Shown here: positions 42,952-53,476 of the stretch, piece by piece | How the letters are laid out: each line of letters opens with the position of its first letter | Numbering within the stretch: the stretch's first letter is position 1 | From: Myxocyprinus asiaticus | Lineage: Eukaryota > Chordata > Actinopteri > Cypriniformes > Catostomidae | NCBI RefSeq assembly: GCF_019703515.2 | Contig: NC_059356.1 | Span: 24,729,197-24,793,196, forward strand | Length of the DNA: 64,000 nt | Reading direction: 5' to 3' | The notes under the pieces: model-generated | Database searches by the model: none | Seen by the model: only the letters and a program-made list of their open reading frames with translations | What the model was told of the DNA's origin: nothing | Program-made: the position numbers and the translations under genes

Positions 42952-44079
42952 CACTGGCGGCCAAAAGTTTGTAATAATGTATAGATTTTGCTCTTATGTA
43001 AAGAAATTGGTACTTTTATTCACCAAAGTGGCATTCAACTGATCGCAATGTATAGTCAGAATATTAATAATGTGAAAAATTACTATTACAATTTGAAAAA
43101 AATTTTAAACTACTTCAAAGATTTCTCATTAAAAAATCATCCACGTGCAGCAATGACAGCTTTGTAGATCCTTGACATTCTAGCTGTCAGTTTGTCCAGA
43201 TACTCGGGTGACATTTCACCCCACGCTTCCTGTAGCACTTGCCATAGATGTGGCTGTCTTGTCGGGCACTTCTCACGCACCTTACAGTCTAGCTGATCCC
43301 ACAAAAGCTCAATGGGGTTAAGATCCATAACACTCTTTTCCAATTATCTGTTGTCCAATGTCTGTTTCTTTGCCCACTCTAAGCTTTTCCTTTTGTTTTT
43401 CTGTTTCAAAAGTGTCTTTTTCTTGGCAATTCTTGAGAAAAAAAAGCTGTCAGCTGAGGACATGTGAGGTGTCTATTTCTCTAACTAGAGACTCTGATGT
43501 ACTTATCTTCTTGTTTAGTTGTACATCTGGCCTTCCACATCTCTTTCTGTCCTTGTTAGAGCCAGTTGTCCTTTGTCTTTGAAGACTGTAGTGTACACCT
43601 TTGTATAAAATCTTTAGTTTTTTGGCAATTTCAAGCATTGTACAGCCTTCCTTCCTCAAAACAATGATTGACTGACGAGTTTCTATTAGAAAGCCTAATA
43701 CTGATCTTAAGACATGCCAGTCTATTGCATACTGTGGCAAATCAAAAACAAACACAAAGACAATGTTAAGCTTCATTTAACGAAACAAATAGCTTTCAGT
43801 TGTGTTTGATATAATGGCAAGTTATTTTCTAGTATCAAATTAGCAATTTAGCATGATTACTCAAGGATAAAGTGCTGGAGTGATGGCAGCTGGAAATGGG
43901 GCCTGTCTAGATTTGATCAAAAATGACTTTTTTCAAATAGTGATGGTGCTGTTTTTTACATCAGTAATGTCCTGACTGTACTTTGTGATCAGCTGAATGC
44001 CACTTTGGTGAATTAAAGTACCAATTTCCTTCCGAAACAGCAAAATCTGTACATTATTCCAAACTTTTGGCTGCCAGTG
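42952..44079 (-). mobile_element. Tc1-like transposon, family D, nested in family C
   Basis: Ends CACTGGCGGCCAAAAGTTTG and its complement, flanked by TA (42950-42951 and 44080-44081). On the minus strand a helix-turn-helix part (43776-43450) and a C-terminal part with NPIELLWD (43343-43137) are present. The middle, including the first two catalytic acids, is missing, so it is an internally deleted, non-autonomous copy. Confidence 0.88.
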
Positions 44080-44124
44080 TACTGTAAAACAAAATTAAGG
44101 GGTCTGAATACATTCTGAATGCAC

Positions 44125-44128
<4 letters not shown>

Positions 44129-44170
<42 letters not shown>

Positions 44171-44183
44171 GGATATCACTGGA

Positions 44184-44243
<60 letters not shown>
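44129..44243. repeat. (TG)n and (TA)n microsatellites
   Basis: Runs of GT and AT dinucleotides. Family A copy 4 inserted at the right edge. Reading frames through it encode only alternating Tyr/Ile and are not genes. Confidence 0.9.
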
Positions 44244-44246
<3 letters not shown>

Positions 44247-44500
44247 GTGCATCTCAATAAATTAGAATGTCGTGGAAAAGTTCATTTATTTCAGTAATTC
44301 AACTCAAATTGTGAAACTCGTGTATTAAATAAATTCAATGCACACAGACTGAAGTAGTTTAAGTCTTTGGTTCTTTTAATTGTGATGATTTTGGCTCACA
44401 TTTAACAAAAACCCACCAATTCGCTATCTCAAAAAATTATAATACATCATAAGACCAATAAAAAAAACATTTTTAGTGAATTGTTGGCCTTCTGGAAAGT

Positions 44501-46054
44501 ACAGGTGCATCTCAATAAATTAGAATGTCGTGGAAAAGTTCATTTATTTCAGTAATTCAACTCAAATTGTGAAACTCGTGTATTAAATAAATTCAATGCA
44601 CACAGACTGAAGTAGTTTAAGTCTTTGGTTCTTTTAATTGTGACGATTTTGGCTCACATTTAACAAAAACCCACCAATTCACTATCTCAAAAAATTAGAA
44701 TATGGTGACATGCCAATCAGCTAATCAACTCAAAACACCTGCAAAGTTTTCCTGAGCCTTCAAAATGGTCTCTCAGTTTGGTTCACTAGGCTACACAATC
44801 ATGGGGAAGACTGCTGATCTGACAGTTGTCCAGAAGACAATCATTGACACCCTTCACAAGGAGGGTAAGCCACAAACATTCATTGCCAAAGAAGCTGGCT
44901 GTTCACAGAGTGCTGTATCCAAGCATGTAAACAGAAAGTTGAGTGGAAGGAAAAAGTGTGGAAGAAAAAGATGCACAACCAACCGAGAGAACCGCAGCCT
45001 TATGATTGTCCAGCAACTTCACAAGGAATGGACTGAGGCTGGGGTCAAGGCATCAAGAGCCACCACACACAGGCATGTCAAGGAATTTGGCTACAGTTGT
45101 TGTATTCCTCTTGTTAAGCCACTCCTGAACCACAGACAACGTCAGAGGCATCTTACCTGGGCTAAGGAGAAGAAGAACTGGACTGTTGCCCAGTGGTCCA
45201 AAGTCCTCTTTTCAGATGAGAGCAAGTTTTGTATTTCATTTGGAAACCAAGCTCCTAGAGTCTGGAGGAAGGGTGGAGAAGCTCATAGCCCAAGTTGCTT
45301 GAAGTCCAGTGTTAAGTTTCCACAGTCTGTGATGATTTGGGGTGCAATGTCATCTGCTGGTGTTGGTCCATTGTGTTTTTGAAAAGCAAAGTCACTGCAC
45401 CCGTTTACCAAGAAATTTTGGAGCACTTCATGCTTCCTTCTGCTGACCAGCTTTTTAAAGATGCTGATTTCATTTTCCAGCAGGATTTGGCACCTGCCCA
45501 CACTGCCAAAAGCACCAAAAGTTGGTTAAATGACCATGGTGTTGGTGTGCTTGACTGGCCAGCAAACTCACCAGACCTGAACCCCATAGAGAATCTATGG
45601 GGTATTGTCAAGAGGAAAATGAGAAACAAGAGACCAAAAAATGCAGATGAGCTGAAGGCCACTGTCAAAGAAACCTGGGCTTCTATACCACCTCAGCAGT
45701 GCCACAAACTGATCACCTCCATGCCAAGCCGAATTGAGGCAGTAATTAAAGCAAAAGGAGCCCCTACCAAGTATTGAGTACATATACAGTAAATTAACAT
45801 ACTTTCCAGAAGGCCAACAATTCACTAAAAATGTTTTTTTTATTGGTCTTATGATGTATTCTAATTTTTTGAGATAGTGAATTGGTGGGTTTTTGTTAAA
45901 TGTGAGCCAAAATCGTCACAATTAAAAGAACCAAAGACTTAAACTACTTCAGTCTGTGTGCACTGAATTTATTTAATACACGAGTTTCACAATTTGAGTT
46001 GAATTTCTGAAATAAATGAACTTTTCCACGACATTCTAATTTGAGATGCACCTG
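44501..46054 (+). mobile_element. Tc1-like transposon, family A copy 5, nested in copy 4
   Basis: It begins CAGGTGCATC at 44501 and ends at CACCTG 46054, flanked by TA from the host copy. The plus-strand transposase has the same short deletion (LMIVQQ joined to LHKEW) and the same one-T loss before the second part as copy 4, so both descend from one internally deleted lineage. The two copies are in opposite orientation. Confidence 0.93.
44765..45777 (+). pseudogene. Tc1-like transposase of family A copy 5
   Basis: Two overlapping frames (44765-45382 and 45337-45777) cover the whole protein from [10 protein letters not shown] to APTKY. The triad motifs [14 protein letters not shown] and NPIENLWG are intact. 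It is disabled by the single-base frameshift near 45380 and lacks the NRFKNLGE segment found in copies 1-3. Confidence 0.9.
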
Positions 46055-46078
46055 TATGTTCATTTACTGTATATGTAC

Positions 46079-47090
46079 TCAATACTTGGTAGGGGCTCCT
46101 TTTGCTTTAATTACTGCCTCAATTCGGCGTGGCATGGAGGTGATCATTTTGTGGCACTGCTGAGGTGGTATGGAAGCCCAGGTTTCTTTGACAGTGGCCT
46201 TCAGCTCATCTGCATTTTTTGGTCTCTTGTTTCTCATTTTCCTCTTGACAATACCCCATAGATTCTCTATGGGGTTCAGGTCTGGTGAGTTTGCTGGCCA
46301 GTCAAGCACACCAACACCATGGTCATTTAACCAACTTTTGGTGCTTTTGGCAGTGTGGGCAGGTGCCAGATCCTGCTGGAAAATGAAATCAGCATCTTTA
46401 AAAAGCTGGTCATCAGAAGGAAGCATGAAGTGCTCCAAAATTTCTTGGTAAACGGGTGCAGTGACTTTGGTTTTCAAAAACACAATGGACCAACACCAGC
46501 AGATGACATTGCACCCCAAATCATCACAGACTGTGGAAACTTAACACTGGACTTCAAGCAACTTGGGCTATGAGCTTCTCCACCCTTCCTCCAGACTCTA
46601 GGAGCTTGGTTTCCAAATGAAATACAAAACTTGCTCTCATCTGAAAAGAGGACTTTGGACCACTGGGCAACAGTCCAGTTCTTCTTCTCCTTAGCCCAGG
46701 TAAGATGCCTCTGACGTTGTCTGTGGTTCAGGAGTGGCTTAACAAGAGGAATACAACAACTGTAGCCAAATTCCTTGACATGCCTGTGTGTGGTGGCTCT
46801 TGATGCCTTGACCCCAGCCTCAGTCCATTCCTTGTGAAGTTGCTGGACAATCATAAGGCTGCGGTTCTCTCGGTTGGTTGTGCATCTTTTTCTTCCACAC
46901 TTTTTCCTTCCACTCAACTTTCTGTTAACATGCTTGGATACAGCACTCTTGAACAGCCAGCTTCTTTGGCAATGAATGTTTGTGGCTTACCCTCCTTGTG
47001 AAGGGTGTCAATGATTGTCTTCTGGACAACTGTCAGATCAGCAGTCTTCCCCATGATTGTGTAGCCTAGTGAACCAAACTGAGAGACCAT
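46079..47090 (-). pseudogene. Tc1-like transposase of family A copy 4
   Basis: Readable as 46917-46474 and 46519-46079 on the minus strand, with the N-terminus further up to 47090 after a two-base loss. It shares the internal deletion and the frameshift of copy 5. The triad residues are visible, but the gene is broken at three places. Confidence 0.88.
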
Positions 47091-47364
47091 TTTGAAGGCT
47101 CAGGAAACCTTTGCAGGTGTTTTGAGTTGATTAGCTGATTGGCATGTCAAAATATTCTAATTTTTTGAGATAGTGAATTGGTGGGTTTTTGTTAAATGTG
47201 AGCCAAAATCATCACAATTAAAAGAACCAAAGACTTAAACTACTTCAGTCTGTGTGCATTGAATTTATTTAATACACGAGTTTCACAATTTGAGTTGAAT
47301 TACTGAAATAAATGAACTTTTCCATGACATTCTAATTTATAGAGATGCACCTGTAGTCTCCCGG

Positions 47365-48150
47365 GTGCGGATTCCGAAAGAAATCCTCACCGATCAAGGC
47401 ACCACATTTATGTTATGGACACTACACGAGCTGTATGAATTACTGGGCATTAAATCGATTCGCACTAGTGTGTACCATCCACAAACGGATGGCCTGGTGG
47501 AACGATTTAATAAAACCCTTAAAAACATGATTCGGAAGTTCGTGCACGAGGACGCTAGAAAATGGGATAAATGGCTCGACCCCCTGTTATTCACAGTACG
47601 GGAGGTCCCGCAAGCCTCCACTGGCTTTTCCCCCGTTCGAGCTGCTGTATGGGCGGCGCCCGCGCGGTGTGCTAGATGTCTTACACGAAGCCTGGGAGGA
47701 GGGACCTTCAAATAGTAAGAATGAAATTCAATACTTTCTCGATCTTAGAGCAAAACTCCACACTTTGGGGCAACTAACACAGGAGAATTTGCTCCAAGCT
47801 CAAGAACGACAGCGCCGACTGTATGACAGGGGAACTCAGCTAAGGGAATTTGCACCGGGAGATAAAGTGTTCGTATTGCTTCCCACATCGAGCTCTAAAT
47901 TACTCACCAAGTGGCAAGGACCCTTTAAGGTCACACAACGAGTGGGGGATCTCGATTATGAGGTTAAACGAACCGATAGAGGGGGCGTATGTCAAATATA
48001 CCACCTCAACCTCCTGAAATTATGGAGGGAGGCGGTCCCTGTGACGTTGGCTACGGTAGTTCCGGGGAGGGCGGAGCTCGGGCCAGAGGTGGATTCAAAA
48101 CATAATCATTTCACCCCGGTCACTAGCGGAGACCACCTCTCGTCGACAGG
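47365..48150 (+). pseudogene. Gmr1-like integrase, partial
   Basis: It starts inside the catalytic core with ILTDQGTTF (second Asp of the DDE triad), then VYHPQTDG and VERFNKTLK (the Glu). A frame change near 47690 leads to the C-terminal region, with LYDRG and APGDKVFVLLP, a GPY/F-like segment KWQGPFKV, and VCQIYHLNLLK. The zinc-finger and first Asp are missing by truncation. Confidence 0.85.
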
Positions 48151-49494
48151 TTGCAACAGGAGTTTGCGGATGTGTTTTCTCCTCTACTGGGTTGTATGAA
48201 CCTCATTCAGCACCACATCGAGACCGAGCCAGGGTTCGTGGTACGTAGCCGCCCCTACCGATTACTCGAGCACAAAAATAAAATTGTCTGGGAAGAATTG
48301 GATGCAATGCTCGATATGGGGGTAACTGAGGAATCCCACAGCGACTGGTCCAGCCCGGTTGTTCTGGTTCCTAAGAGTGACAGGTCTGTACGGTTCTGTG
48401 TGGATTATCGAAAAGTTAACGCGGTGTCTAAATTTGACGTGTACCCAATGCCTCGCATTGATGAGTTGCTCGATCAGTTAGGCACTGCTCAATTTTATTC
48501 AATGCTGGATTTGACGAAGGGTTATTAGCAGATCCACTTGACACCAATTTCCCGTGAAAAAAATGGCCTTCTCCACACCATTCAGATTACACCAATTTGT
48601 GACACTTCCGTTTGGTTTGTTTGGGGCCCCGGCTACGTTTCAGCGTCTCATGGACCGAATCCTCAGACCACACTCTGCCTACACTGCTGCCTATTTGGAT
48701 GACATCATCATTTACAGCAATGATTGGCAGCAGCACATGCAGCATCTGAGGGCGGTTCTGAGATCGCTGCGACGAGCGGGACTCACGGCAAACCCCAAGA
48801 AGTGTGCAATTGGACGGGTGGAGGTACGGTATCTGGGGTTCCACCTGGGCCACGGGCAGGTGCGTCCCAAAATTGATAAGATGCCGGCGATTGCGACCTG
48901 CCCGAGGCCCAAGACCAAAAAGGGGGTGAGACAGTTCCTGGGGCTGGCTGGCTATTATAGGAGATTTGTACCTAATTATTCGGACGTCACCAGCCCGCTG
49001 ACTGATCTCACTAAAAAGGGAGCTCCAGACCCGGTCCAGTGGACAGAACAGTGCCAACAGGCGTTCACGCTAGTTAAAGTCGCACTTTGTGGGGGGGGCC
49101 GCTTTTACATTCACCCGATTTCTCTCTTCCTTTTGTTTTACAGATGGACGCTTCAGACAGAGGGCTGGGCGCCGTAGTCTCGCAGGTGGAGGAGGGGGAG
49201 GAGCGCTCGGTGCTGTACAATAACTGCAAGCTCTCGCTGAGGGGAACTAAGTACAGCACCGTAGAAAAACAATGTCTTGCCATCAAGTGGGCGGTCCTCA
49301 CTCTCCGATACTACCTATTGGGGCGGGCTTTCACCCTCTGTTCGGATCACGCCCCGCTCCAATGGCTCCACCACATGAAAGATACCAGCATGCGGATCAC
49401 CCGTTGGTATCTGGCTCTTCAGCCATTTAAGTTCAAGGTGGTCCGCAGATGGCTGCCGCCGACTTCCTTTCCAGAAATTGTGGGGGAGTGGTAG
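48151..49494 (+). pseudogene. Gmr1-like reverse transcriptase and RNase H, broken
   Basis: RT motifs in order: SDWSSPVVLVPK, RFCVDYRKVN, the segment SMLDLTKGY, LPFGLFGAPATFQ, active site YLDDIIIYS (intact), KKCAIG and FLGLAGYYRRF. RNase H begins QMDASDRGLG and includes LCSDHAPLQW. There is a TAG right after LTKGY (about 48528, in place of Trp), a frameshift near 48555 and another near 49080. Not functional. Confidence 0.88.
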
Positions 49495-49527
49495 GCGGGC
49501 CGGATGCCTCCCCAGCCTGAGGGAATA

Positions 49528-49928
49528 TGTGGCAGCAGGAGCATGGTCAAGTGTCTGTCCGGAGAGAGAGAAAGCGGTAAGGATGCTTGCACCTGAGCTA
49601 AATTATGTCTAACACTTGTCTCTAATTACAGTGAGCATGGGGAGAGCGGCATAAAAGTGCCACACCGTCAGCAGACCAGAGAGAGAGTCTGGGTCTTGAA
49701 GCTCTTCGTGAAGCTACAGTCTTGTTGTGAAGCTAAAGTCTTGTCGTGAAGCTAAAGTCCTGCTGGGAAGCTAAAGTCTATATTGTGAAGATAAAGAGTA
49801 ACTGTGTGAAGTGTGAAGCTTACGTGTTGTGGCAACTCTGTAAAAACCCAAGTTACTCCATTAAAGAAACTCTTACCTGAGTGGAAGAAACCTGGTTTCC
49901 TGTGTCCTCCCTGTGAAAGTCTTTTACA
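49528..49928 (+). repeat. 3' LTR of the Gmr1-like element
   Basis: About 401 bp from TGTGGCAGCAGGAG to GTCTTTTACA, preceded by a purine-rich tract (GTGGGGGAGTGG). It includes a TATAAAA-like GCATAAAAG and a GTGAAGCTAAAGTC repeat (four imperfect copies near 49690-49790). Confidence 0.75.
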
Positions 49929-49929
49929 G

Positions 49930-50157
49930 ATTGACAGTCCTAGTAATAAATAATGAATACATGAGTGTAGTTTGGGCAGGAAATGTTTTGTGATATTGCA
50001 CAGCAACACAAATCTTTTTTTCAATCTTTTTTTATTGAATAGTGAGGATATAACTGTATTTGATTAATTCAAATGTAATTAATTGTAAAAGTAAATGACT
50101 AAAATTTTGTCATTTTTCTTCTTTCTGCAGCCCTCATGGTATGTTCAGTCCTTACTT
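49930..50157 (+). repeat. Displaced copy of cog1 intron 8 end and exon 9 start
   Basis: These 228 bp match 32498-32725 with only about nine differences by eye. They include the intron polypyrimidine tract, the CTGCAG acceptor and the first ~27 bases of exon 9 (CCCTCATGGTATGTTCAGTC against CCCTCGTGGTATGTTCAATC). The copy begins inside the terminal repeat of the TAGGGCTGTC element and directly abuts the retroelement LTR. It lies about 450 bp beyond the rgs9 stop codon, and no other cog1 exon accompanies it. Confidence 0.93.
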
Positions 50158-50159
50158 AT

Positions 50160-50464
50160 GGAGAATTTATAGTAAAAAAAGGACTTAAATATTGATCTGT
50201 TTGTCACCCACACCTATCATACTTCTTCAGAAGACATGGATTAAACCACTAGAGTTGTCTGGAGGACTTTTATGTTGCCCTTATGTGGATTTTGGAGCTT
50301 CAACATTTTGGCACACATTCACTTGCATTTTATGGACCTACAAAGCTAAGATATTCTTCTTAAAATCTTTATTTGTATTCAGCAGATGAAAGAAAGTCAT
50401 ATACACCTGAGATGGCATGAGAGTAAATGATGAGAGAATTTTCTTTTTTGGGTGAAATATTCCT
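50160..50464. mobile_element. Half of a TTAA-type MITE
   Basis: Matches the right arm of the element at 24822-27000 (for example CACCCACACCTATCATA and CATTCACTTGCATT), ending GGGTGAAATATTCCTTAA. The left arm is missing. It sits at the 3' side of rgs9 and may supply part of its 3' untranslated region. Confidence 0.7.
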
Positions 50465-50602
50465 TAAAGTCTTCACAGTAGTTAGATATTTTTGATTACT
50501 ACTCTGTAAATAATGAGTAGTTTGGCTATTCAACGAAGCTTCCCTAACACTGTAAATATTGTTACAAGTGGCATATAACACTGACCCGTGGCCTCCTACT
50601 TT

Positions 50603-53406
50603 CTATTTGCGATCTAGTTTGCTGGCCATCAACTTTTTAATGTCTATGGGTCCAGCTGCAGCTGCTGCCTTAGCTTTCTCTTCCTGTTCCTGTTGCCAGA
50701 TGATGATAGGGTGGATGCCAGGCTTGCGGTTCCTGGCATTGTGCTCCAGCTGAGCATCACTGAGAGGGGGAGAAGAAGCATTTTTATAACTCAGAAATTC
50801 TTCTTGTCCTGTGGCAATTGCTTAATTCTTAACATTTTTATAATGAGATTTCAGTGCCGTCTGAAATGACTGGGGAATTGCAGTGAAGTCTTAGAAAAAG
50901 CAGTTGCAAAACAGGAAAGGATGTATAGAGCTGTTCAGTCATGACCAGGCCCAGACGGAATCTGCGTACACAGAACTCTGCAGAAAACTCCACAGATTTC
51001 CGCAGAAATAAAACATCTGCCATTGACAAAAGTTCTACAAATTCTGATTGTTTATTCAATATTTTCGCAAATTTGATTATCCTTACAGCTACCGATATGT
51101 AGTGATCTCAGCTCAAACACATTTTACTATGTTTAAATCCCTTCCGCAGATTTTCCCTCAAAATCAGTGCAGAAAATGCGGTAAAAAAGTCTGCAGATTC
51201 CATCTTGGCCTGGTCATGATGTCAATTTGTAGGCCAACCCAGAAGGCTAATTCACCATGGTATTTTCTAATGGGTTTTTTAGAACAACGGTTTTTGATTT
51301 ATGAGAAAAATAAGGTCTGTTGTTAACATTACTTGAAGAGATGTTCCAGTTTTGCTGTACAACATTAATTACAGACAGACACCTAAAGCGTGAATTTAAA
51401 AGCCGTTGTGTGCTTTGAAAACATTTGTTGCTAACAAGCTGCTACATAAGGACTGCAACAGTTGTTCTCTTTATTACACATTATTGGTCAAGTATGGAAA
51501 CTGTTTGTGTGCTTGACAAATGATGTGTAATCAACCCATGGAATTGTCTTCCATGTATTAAAAACTAAACAGCTCTGTTATTGATTAACACAAAAACAGA
51601 CTTACGTGAAATTGTGTGGTTCAGGTGAAATGGCCTTTTTCTGTATTTCCTTGTAAACTGGTGACTTCAGGTAGCGATAAAAGGTATCCTAAAGGGAAAC
51701 AAATATAGAGTTCAGGCTGAGCTACATCAGAAATGTCCAGTGTCCATATGAGGTTGTTCAAATGACTGAGGATGTACAAACTGCAAGTGGTCAATCCTGT
51801 GTTTTTAAAATCACATTGAAACAGGCCCACTGGACTGAAGCCACAGATCCAGGCAGTTAGAGTGCTCTGCTTAAGATTACACCTTTTTCATCAGCATGAA
51901 GATATGGGTCTGGGCAGCATCCAGTACATAGCGGTGAGGATGTTCCAGTCCCTTGACTGTGAGACCCATGGTTCTTCCATCAATGTTGATCCAGCGTGGT
52001 GCTCCTGGGGCCAGAAACGTTCTACAAAATACATAATAAACCAATGCTGTAAAATAAAGGCCTCACATGCAAAATACATGCATCTGTGTATCATGTACAG
52101 ATCTGTTTTTTCTTAAAATACCTGAACATTTCTGATTACTGAAAAGTGGATTGTAAAATTAACTCCTTTAATTAAATAAATCATATGTCTCACTTGAAAA
52201 TAGTCTCTGCCTTCTCTGACATAGAAGCCGCTGTGCCCCATTTCATTTCCTCAGCAGCTTCCCAGAAAGCCAAATTCTCACCTTTAGTGAAAATGGAAAA
52301 AAAGAAATGAGAAACATATTCATGTATTTAATAACAAGAGTTAGTTTCTTTATACCAGCAAATAGTCAAACCATTAAATATATATTCACAAACCACTGAA
52401 TTCCTTCTTTAGAAAGATCTTGAAGTCTGCCCGGCCCCGTGGATCACTAAGCAACTCGAAGAAGCTAAAAGACCAGCGCTCAACTGTCATCTTTGTGGGA
52501 ACTTCAACACTGTGAATAAAAACAACAATATATCAAAGTAATCTAGAGAGGAAGCCATCAATATATGCCCAATACATGGGCAATTCAGCTCTCAGCGTAG
52601 TCTTACTTTGGCCTGTTCAGCTCCCAGTATGTGTCATCATCAGTTTGCCAGGGGTTGCTAGGGAGACAGGGAACCAGGAACGGGTCGTGGTTGAAGTGTG
52701 TTGTCATATACTTGACAAAGCTGAATGCAAAGGAATGGATACAGTATTTAGAAGAAAAGCCGATTTCAAGGGTCACAGTGGTAAATAATGTTTCTGTGTC
52801 ATCTAATAATGTTAACTCTTGTAATATTTTTAGTTATTGTTAACTATTCTGTTTAAAAGAATATTCCGGGTTTAATACAAGTTAAGCTCTGTCAACAGGA
52901 TTTGTGGCGTAATGTTGATTACCCAAAAAATTTTTTGACTCATTCCTCCTGTAAATCAAGTGAATGGGGCCAGTCCGTAAGTGTTCAAATGCTCACTGTT
53001 TCAGAAGTACAGCCAAAAGATATAAACAATAAGCATGATTTTAGTGTGATAAAATCGCTTACTAAACTTTTCTGTGTAAGGTTAGCCAATTTTACATCTT
53101 TGTTGCCATGACAATGTAACACAGTGAACCCTAACAACTGTAAAAACGACTATATAAAGCTCAAATAATACATGGGTTTGAACAGAAAAATTAATGTAAG
53201 TGCTTTTATAAAATTATAAGCTTCAAATTTCTGCCTTTAAATCCTTAAAAAATTGGCCCCATTCACTTCCAATGTAAGTGCCTCACTGTAACCCAGATTT
53301 TGCTTTTTTCAAAGAAAAGGAGGGGCAAGTCTAAATAATTTTTGTGGTAATCAACGTTATGCTACAAATGCTTGAGCTTAACTTGTATTGAACCTAGTAT
53401 ATTAAT

Positions 53407-53476
<70 letters not shown>

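Larger units (their letters stand above)
41567..44126 (+). mobile_element. Tc1-like transposon, family C, split by another Tc1
   Basis: The left end is near TATTCAGACCCCTTCA, and the right end AAGGGGTCTGAATACATTC with GAATGCACTG lies at 44098-44126. The right inverted repeat is interrupted by family D (42952-44079) after GGCTGCAACATT. The outermost left bases are degenerate. The transposase is on the plus strand. Confidence 0.8.
44244..47353 (-). mobile_element. Tc1-like transposon, family A copy 4, split by copy 5
   Basis: The left terminal part is 44244-44500 and the rest is 46057-47353. Removing copy 5 and one TA rebuilds GGAAAGTATGTTCATTT exactly as in copies 1 and 3. The minus-strand transposase (about 47090 to 46079) lacks about eight codons after LMIVQQ, carries a two-base loss near 46950, and has a frameshift near 46480. 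Confidence 0.92.
47356..49928 (+). mobile_element. Ty3/gypsy retrotransposon remnant with INT before RT
   Basis: 5'-truncated. Order read: integrase catalytic C-half (47365-47715), integrase C-terminal domain (47669-48150), reverse transcriptase (48151 on), RNase H (to 49494), then a TG...CA 3' LTR at 49528-49928. Standard Ty3/gypsy order puts integrase last; integrase before RT is the Gmr1-like arrangement known from fish. The left edge coincides with the end of Tc1 copy 4. Several stops and frameshifts are present. Confidence 0.85.
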
